DNA from: Novilysobacter selenitireducens
Lineage (GTDB): Bacteria; Pseudomonadota; Gammaproteobacteria; Xanthomonadales; Xanthomonadaceae
Assembly: GCF_020026895.1 (NCBI RefSeq)
Contig: NZ_JAINZW010000001.1
Location: 124,001-188,000 of the forward strand
Length of the DNA: 64,000 nt
Direction: 5' to 3'
In this document: positions 58,765-64,000 of the stretch, piece by piece
Position numbering within the stretch: the stretch's first letter is position 1
How the letters are laid out: each line of letters begins with the position of its first letter
Notes under the pieces: generated by a model
Told to the model about the DNA's origin: nothing
Database searches by the model: none
The model's input: only the letters and a program-made list of their open reading frames with translations
Program-made: the position numbers and the translations under genes

Positions 58765-60763
58765 CCATAAACCTCTCAACTGCCTTGGATCTGGCCTCAA
58801 GCGCTGACCGAAGCGGCGTTCCCGCCGGAATATCGATCAGCCGAGCGGCAATTGTCCGCCCCTCCTGGTGCATGTGGCCTCGCTTCCGCTTGTCCATGAG
58901 TCCATCCACACAGTTCGGGCAGTGGACGTAGTTGTCGTGACCGCCGTACTCGCAATATGACTTCGTACAAATACCTAACACAGTCTGCTTGACGGTGAGC
59001 AACCCCTTCTTTTGCGCTTTTGCAATCTCGTCACGGCTAGAGACATCGAAGAAGCGTAGCAGCTCACTCTTTCGCGCTTCACCGTGCGGTGAGACATACT
59101 CCGGGCCATGTAGCAGGCCCGCCTCCACTGAAACAAGCTCGTATCGCGTGGAGATAAGTTCATCTCCGAAATTGCGGTTGAGGCGCAGGTTCTCGAAGCC
59201 TTTGGCGTAATAAGCACTTTGGCTGCTAGCAAGGTGTTTGAGTTGTTGCTGCCGGGACTCAAGGCTCACCCCAGATGCTGCCATCATTACCTGAATAGTC
59301 CGGCGGTACTGGTGTGAAGTGAAGTGCCAGATGCAGCCCCGTCCGTATCTTGTCACGTCTGCATTTGCGCTGAAGCGGCGCACATATGCCTCGTCCTCAG
59401 CGGTGATGCGAAGTGCCTGAACTTCAAACAGACCAGGCACTTTCGTTCGCCAGTTCGCGATGTTGTATCCGTTGGGTCGCTTCGACGGTGCCGCCACCTT
59501 GAGCGAAGAACTAGCCCAAGGTTCATACATGCGCTGAACGAGGAAAGGATTTACGTGATCCACCTCCTTAAGTGGAATGTCGCCCAGCTCCGTTGCGATG
59601 TCGGTGCGCCACCGTGCGACCGCAGTCATTGCTTCCACAGCGACCGCGGCGGTGGAAGCGACCATCCAGCGAGCGTCAGGTTCTTGGATTGTCTTGGTTG
59701 TCTCGCCATTCAGAATATGGATATCACCAAGGACGGCATCGCTCTCGATGGCTAGACAGGTGCTGCGAAGCAACATCGCCTCGCCGGTACGTATTCCGCT
59801 GAAGCATTGCAGATAGGATGTTCCGACTAGACCTACCGCATTGAAGTAATGCGCAAGTAGTTTTACGGACACCTGAATGCTTGGCAGGCTCGCCAATGAC
59901 CTGCCAGGACTGAACATCCACCGAGCGAGGACTTCCGCCACCCCGTGACGCTGGGCCATGTCATAAAACGATCCGAGATAGACACACCCGCTTATTGATT
60001 CGGCCTGCCGGCCAGGGTTACGGCCGGGTCTCTTCGTCTTGGCCGCGTTAGCCAAGGAGATAAAGTTTTCTCGGTAAGCGCCCGTGATCTCCTGAAATAA
60101 AGCCTCAAACTCCAATTTATGGGCGATGAAGTCCTCTAGAAAGGCCTGCATTCGCGCCGCTTGATAGGCCCATATCCGTGGAGGAATGAAGTGGTGCTGT
60201 TGCCCTTCATGCACGGGTACAAGTTCGCGCAGGCGAGCAATCTGCGGCGGTTCCAGGAGGGTAAAACCTAGCCACTCGCTGGCCTGCCATAATTCATGCA
60301 GACGAGCGATCGTGCCTTCGCGGTTTGAGGGGCGAATCGCCGCGGCCAACTCCGCCTCGATAGTGTTGAAAAACCGCCCCATGTGATGGGCGGCTATGGG
60401 CACAGCCAACTGACTACATGCGGAGAAAATGTACTTCAACTGCGTGAAGTAGGCGCTTAGGGTATTGCAGGAAATAGCGCGCCGATTCCCCCAAATGAAC
60501 CAAGCCATGCACTGCTTTAGTAAGTCGCCATTGGTTGGGGTCAGTCCAAGACTCGTGGACGAGGCCGGCCCATAGCCAAAGTTGAGCGTGACGTGTCCTA
60601 TCTGCCATCGAGAGTCACCCCAGTAAGTGGTCTTGCCGTCTTCGTCCACAAACACGGGGTGGTCAGCCGGGGGCGGAAGGCTGGGTAGCTCATGGCAGGG
60701 GCAAGTACTGTCAATGTGATCCACCCCTTTTCCCGTAACGAGCCACGTCATGTGAGCGGTCAT
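58751..60763 (-). CDS. Tyrosine recombinase-like protein 3 with zinc-finger C-terminus
   Basis: A 670-residue protein. The recombinase core retains Arg in CFSGIRTGEAMLLR, the H-x-x-R in TSHQYRRTIQVMM, a later His in LKHLASSQ and Tyr in SAYYAKGFENL, so it may be catalytically active. The N-terminal 250 residues are an unusual long DNA-binding or partner region. Near the C-terminus, ICTKSYCEYGGHDNYVHCPNC is a Cys/His cluster that probably binds zinc. The ATG at 60763 overlaps the preceding gene's stop (ATGA). Annotated starts further upstream would run into the middle recombinase gene. Confidence 0.78.
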   Translation of the reverse strand: MTAHMTWLVTGKGVDHIDSTCPCHELPSLPPPADHPVFVDEDGKTTYWGDSRWQIGHVTLNFGYGPASSTSLGLTPTNGDLLKQCMAWFIWGNRRAISCNTLSAYFTQLKYIFSACSQLAVPIAAHHMGRFFNTIEAELAAAIRPSNREGTIARLHELWQASEWLGFTLLEPPQIARLRELVPVHEGQQHHFIPPRIWAYQAARMQAFLEDFIAHKLEFEALFQEITGAYRENFISLANAAKTKRPGRNPGRQAESISGCVYLGSFYDMAQRHGVAEVLARWMFSPGRSLASLPSIQVSVKLLAHYFNAVGLVGTSYLQCFSGIRTGEAMLLRSTCLAIESDAVLGDIHILNGETTKTIQEPDARWMVASTAAVAVEAMTAVARWRTDIATELGDIPLKEVDHVNPFLVQRMYEPWASSSLKVAAPSKRPNGYNIANWRTKVPGLFEVQALRITAEDEAYVRRFSANADVTRYGRGCIWHFTSHQYRRTIQVMMAASGVSLESRQQQLKHLASSQSAYYAKGFENLRLNRNFGDELISTRYELVSVEAGLLHGPEYVSPHGEARKSELLRFFDVSSRDEIAKAQKKGLLTVKQTVLGICTKSYCEYGGHDNYVHCPNCVDGLMDKRKRGHMHQEGRTIAARLIDIPAGTPLRSALEARSKAVERFMDVTA

Positions 60764-62454
60764 TTGCTTCCTTCCAACGCCGCAAACTTGTGCGTGTAAT
60801 GGGGGTGGTAGCGGCCTTCCTGCAACCGCGTGCGCGCCTCCGCTACCCACTCTGCACACTCGTCATCGAGCGCCGCCATGGCGTCTAACTTGGCAGCGGC
60901 TCGCTCGACCGTGAGCAGCACGGGGTGATCGTGCTTGAGGCTCATGCCGGTGCGATCACCATTGAACTGGAGCAAAGTGAGGTACTGAAAGGATGCCAGG
61001 TTCCAAGCGTGGTCAAAGCTGCGCAGGTCGCGATTACTGGCACAAAACAAGCAGCCTGCGCCGCCCTCACAGTCAGGCTTGGGGGCAGCATGCGGGGTAT
61101 CCGGCAGCCGCTCTGGTTCAGCTGCTCGGCAAGCACCAGGGCCGACCGCTTCGCCCACCATGCTCTCCATGGTGTCCCAAAAGCTAACCAACTCAGCGAC
61201 CATGCGCTGATGATTGGGCTCCTCGTAATGGGCCTTAAAGGTCTTCTCGCTGTTGCTGAGGAGCTCGGCCGCAAATTGGCGGGACTTTCTCCGGCTGGTG
61301 AAATTACCGATGGTCTTTCGATGCTGCCTCGCGTTGACGAATGGCTTGCTCAGCGCTTTGCACAGCCTGCGGACATGCTCGAAGCCCCACACCGTCCGAC
61401 GCATGGCAACGGCGCCGTCGTTGTACACAAAGGGGAACGTCAGACCGTCGGGGTCTCCCGGAAAGACAGCCTCACGCCACTTGAGAAAGGCATCAAAATG
61501 CGGTCGGTAACTTTTATGTATGCGTAAGGTGACTGCATGTTTGGCGCGATTTTTCCACGCGTGGACCGAGACATAGTCACCATCGCTCTGATAGCGAAAC
61601 TTGCCTCCGGTGAGCTGCAGGGCTTGCGTAAGGTTGCAGCTGGTTTGGTTGATGAAGATGAGCATCTCAGCTTCAAGCCGCAGGTTTATTAGCTGCGCGC
61701 GCTTATTATTAGAGATATCTTTCGAAGCACGCTCGCGACGAGCTTCGGCCCTCTTCAAAGCTGTAGAGTTTCGAATTACGAGTTTATCGATTGGCTTCCA
61801 CGGGTGGAACGTGCAGTGAAGCGGATACTCAGCCCCGCCATAACGCAGCACCACCGGCAGCGGGCCGCGAATAACATCAATTGAGAGCTGCTCGATTGTC
61901 TCCAGCATCAACTGAATGAAGGCACCGGTTTCTTCAAGGTTCTCTTTAGCGCCGCTGGTGCCAAGACGTTTGCCTCTTCGAATCTTGGTTGCCCATTGAA
62001 GCCGCTTCGGCTCAATGCCTAGCGCAGGGGCGATCAAGCGCGCTGCTACCACCGACCTCATGTACGTAGATGCCGGGTTTAAGTCGCTCCGTGCCAAAAT
62101 ATGCGCAGCCCAATCGAGGTAAAGGCGCCTCGCATTCTCCACGGTAAACGGCTTATTCAGTTTCTCCCCGAAGTCCACTAGTGCCTTCAGCGCACTCCAC
62201 TGAGCCTCGATCGATTGGTCGGACAGGCTCTTATCTGCCACGCCTGCCTGCCACCGCCGATGAATAGTCTCCAGCAGAGGCAAGCGCTCCGTCAGCGGAC
62301 GACCCAATTCGCCGGATTCGAGCTTCCGCTGGGCCAAGTGCCTCTGCAGCGAGGCCGCACCCTTGTAGAGAAGAATCTTCAGATCGATGCCGGAGGCCTT
62401 CGGGCTGAGTATCATGCCCTCGACTTTCAGGTCGGGGATCACTACATCAAGCAT
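60760..62454 (-). CDS. Tyrosine recombinase-like protein 2, degenerate active site
   Basis: A 564-residue protein between two recombinases in the operon. The catalytic region is changed: the expected Arg I block reads QTSCNLTQALQLTGGKF without Arg, and the H-x-x-R region reads NARQHRKTIGNFTSRRK. A Tyr remains in TFKAHYEEPNHQ. The C-terminus has CEGGAGCLFCASNRDLRSFDHAWN, a probable zinc site. Likely a structural or targeting partner for the two intact recombinases. Start is ATG at 62454, which overlaps the first recombinase gene by 8 bp; a TTG at 62487 is also possible. Confidence 0.75.
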   Translation of the reverse strand: MLDVVIPDLKVEGMILSPKASGIDLKILLYKGAASLQRHLAQRKLESGELGRPLTERLPLLETIHRRWQAGVADKSLSDQSIEAQWSALKALVDFGEKLNKPFTVENARRLYLDWAAHILARSDLNPASTYMRSVVAARLIAPALGIEPKRLQWATKIRRGKRLGTSGAKENLEETGAFIQLMLETIEQLSIDVIRGPLPVVLRYGGAEYPLHCTFHPWKPIDKLVIRNSTALKRAEARRERASKDISNNKRAQLINLRLEAEMLIFINQTSCNLTQALQLTGGKFRYQSDGDYVSVHAWKNRAKHAVTLRIHKSYRPHFDAFLKWREAVFPGDPDGLTFPFVYNDGAVAMRRTVWGFEHVRRLCKALSKPFVNARQHRKTIGNFTSRRKSRQFAAELLSNSEKTFKAHYEEPNHQRMVAELVSFWDTMESMVGEAVGPGACRAAEPERLPDTPHAAPKPDCEGGAGCLFCASNRDLRSFDHAWNLASFQYLTLLQFNGDRTGMSLKHDHPVLLTVERAAAKLDAMAALDDECAEWVAEARTRLQEGRYHPHYTHKFAALEGSK

Positions 62455-63817
62455 CCTGCTCTTCCACGGCCGTATAGAATCGACCAAACATTGTTTGGGT
62501 AAATTCGTCCATCACAGCAGCGCGTACCTCCTCCCTTTCCGCCCATCGGATGTAACGCCATGTCGTTCGGTCGTGCTTGTGTGCAAGCATCCGTTTCAGG
62601 GTCGGCAAGAATTCATGTAGGTGACCCTGATTACGGGCCACCTTGGCCCACATCGTCGCGAACGTTGCCCTCGACCAATGAAAGGTAAAGGTGTCGATAT
62701 TCAACCCTTCCCCGCGTGCGAGCCGCTTTAGACGCGACATTTCGCCGTTTACGGTCGGACTGCGGTCTGAGCCCTGGGGGCCATAGGGATTCCCGTGCTT
62801 GGTCAAGAACAACAGATGCTTGTGCTGCGGCTTGGCAAGCGCGACCCGCTTGCCGCGGTCGAGGCCGACGGCGTAGTCCATCAGGTCGTCAAGAAGGCGC
62901 GTCGGGATAACGATGCCCGTACTGTTCTGGGCCAACTTCATCTGCACGGGTGGGTTAGCCTGCGGCCCGATACTCAGGTGTTTCAGAGCGGCGCAATTCT
63001 GAATCGCGAGCGCGTTCTCCAGAGTCTGAATCTTTAGGTCACATATGCTGCCGAGCCGCAGCCCACTCCAGAAGCCAAGTGAGAGCATGAAGAACAACTC
63101 AATGCTGCAGCGACGATGTGCTAAATCCAAGATTGCATCGCGAACTTCCAGTGACACTGGTTGCAATCCCTCCTCCAGCCCGTCTTCGCTTTGTCTCTTG
63201 CGTACTTTGATGTCGAGTGAGGTCTGAACTGCCTCGACGTGACGACGAAAGCCGAACGCATCCTCATAAGGAATGCGTACCTTCTGTTCGCTCCACAAAG
63301 GGAACCCCGGGCTGAGGATCTCTTCGGCGATCAGCCACTGATAAAAGGCCTTTACGGTGGCCATGCGTCGAGATGCAAGCAGAGGAGACAGTTTGCCAGG
63401 GCGTGGAGTCTTGCCGGTCTGCCCATTAGGGTCCGGAACCTCAGCGCCTGAGCTGGACACCAGGAAGCCTCGATAAAGGTTTAACGGACGCTCATCATCT
63501 TGTAACGGGCATTGCCACCATTCTTTGCCTGCATCTTCAAGCCAATTGGCATACGCCAACAAATCCTTCCCATTGGCACCGATGGTCTCCTCCTTGAGCT
63601 GACCGCCGAGCAGCAAACGGGCTCGACGCAGCAGCCAAATATTGGCCTCGCCCCAAATCTCCCCTCTTTGCCATACAAGCTGGGGCACACGTTCGGCCGT
63701 CACAGGGATCCGCAGGCGGGTCCGGGGATCGACTACCTCTTGGCGCACAAAGTGCACTACGTCTTCCTCGACGAGGGCGCGCTCCAGTGGCAGGCGAATG
63801 TACTCAAGGCGAGCCAT
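62447..63817 (-). CDS. Tyrosine recombinase (integrase) 1
   Basis: A 456-residue site-specific recombinase. The N-terminal part includes a SAM-like core-binding region (LLASRRMATVKAFYQWLIAEE). The catalytic domain has Arg I in SLGFWSGLRLGSICDL, H-x-x-R in FTFHWSRATFATMW, His/Lys in MLAHKHDRTTWR and the nucleophile Tyr in TTWRYIRWAER, so all active residues are present. First gene of a four-gene operon near the island's right end, reading leftward. Start is ATG at 63817. Three or more recombinases in a row are known from Tn554, RIT and the gamma-mobile-trio elements; which of these it belongs to I cannot decide. Confidence 0.88.
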   Translation of the reverse strand: MARLEYIRLPLERALVEEDVVHFVRQEVVDPRTRLRIPVTAERVPQLVWQRGEIWGEANIWLLRRARLLLGGQLKEETIGANGKDLLAYANWLEDAGKEWWQCPLQDDERPLNLYRGFLVSSSGAEVPDPNGQTGKTPRPGKLSPLLASRRMATVKAFYQWLIAEEILSPGFPLWSEQKVRIPYEDAFGFRRHVEAVQTSLDIKVRKRQSEDGLEEGLQPVSLEVRDAILDLAHRRCSIELFFMLSLGFWSGLRLGSICDLKIQTLENALAIQNCAALKHLSIGPQANPPVQMKLAQNSTGIVIPTRLLDDLMDYAVGLDRGKRVALAKPQHKHLLFLTKHGNPYGPQGSDRSPTVNGEMSRLKRLARGEGLNIDTFTFHWSRATFATMWAKVARNQGHLHEFLPTLKRMLAHKHDRTTWRYIRWAEREEVRAAVMDEFTQTMFGRFYTAVEEQDA

Positions 63818-63891
63818 ACGGGTCCTGGGCGTGGTCGCCGCGAACAGTCCCCTCTTGGCACGTGCCGGGAAACGCTGGCAACCCTGGGGTA

Positions 63892-63964
63892 GAGCCGTAG
63901 GGCTCCACCGGCAAGACAGACAAATTTGAGACGAGCACAGCGATCCCCTGGATCTATGTCCATA
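63892..63964. repeat. Right-end inverted repeats near the recombinase operon
   Basis: A GAGCC/GGCTC stem with a GTAG loop (63892-63905) and ATGTCCATA at 63956-63964, the exact reverse complement of TATGGACAT at the left end (39670-39678). They lie in the 183 bases upstream of recombinase 1, where its promoter must also be. An attachment role is inference. Confidence 0.4.
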
Positions 63965-64000
63965 AGGAATAACATCTACAGGTTGATGTCAATGCCGTGC

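Noticed and set aside
63965-64000. Missing 5' part of ltaE at the window end
   Set aside because: None of the three minus-strand frames of these 36 bases resembles the expected LtaE sequence.

Overview
The window is GC-rich and reads as the chromosome of a Lysobacteraceae (Xanthomonadaceae) gammaproteobacterium, probably of the Lysobacter/Luteimonas type. Evidence is a xanthomonadin/aryl-polyene pigment locus with a XanB2-type chorismatase, a candidate sX13-type small RNA beside polA, and many copies of two hairpin repeats with cores AGGAGCGGCTTCAGCCGC and AGGAGCGACGTAAGTCGC. Assignments are by reading alone; no database search was possible.

Region 1 (1-15,250) is mostly housekeeping: an RluE-like pseudouridine synthase, hemF, one atypical AT-richer methyltransferase, the candidate sRNA, polA, a small DUF2782-like lipoprotein, a GNAT acetyltransferase, uvrD, a YqhA-like membrane protein, a bphO-bphP pair (heme oxygenase plus a bacteriophytochrome with no visible output domain) and a secreted dipeptidyl-peptidase IV.

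Region 2 (15,260-30,710) is the pigment locus. A rightward operon carries a ketosynthase, a chain-length-factor-like partner, a GT2 glycosyltransferase and a flavin halogenase-like protein. A leftward set carries a ketoreductase, two hotdog dehydratases, an MMPL exporter, a LolA-like carrier, an acyltransferase, a membrane protein and an acyl carrier protein. A divergent chorismatase would supply 3-hydroxybenzoate. No aryl-CoA/ACP ligase is seen here.

Region 3 (30,800-39,650) holds a secreted metalloprotease pair, hemB, a PD40 protein, aroE, a cysteine-cluster protein, a gamma-carbonic-anhydrase-like protein, an aldehyde dehydrogenase and the C-terminal part of ltaE. Several housekeeping genes have a TAGAAT-like box 6-8 nt before the start codon, suggesting leaderless transcripts.

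Region 4 (about 39,660 to past the window end) is a genomic island that truncates ltaE. It carries a type I restriction-modification operon with RhuM and a zinc peptidase, a decayed JetD-like gene, an unusual gene set (49,821-55,052), an HTH gene beside a broken SLATT-like effector, further small regulators, and a leftward recombinase operon (three tyrosine-recombinase-like proteins plus a small coiled-coil protein). The unusual set encodes a class III nucleotide-cyclase-like protein, a small protein with a Gly-rich N-terminus, a PfkB-nucleoside deoxyribosyltransferase fusion, a QueC-like enzyme, a SagB-like nitroreductase and an OGG-like glycosylase. It recalls the QueC/OGG ancillary genes of type IV CBASS and the QueC-like gene of QatABCD, but lacks a CD-NTase, a TGT and QatA/QatD. 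It is the best candidate here for an undescribed system.
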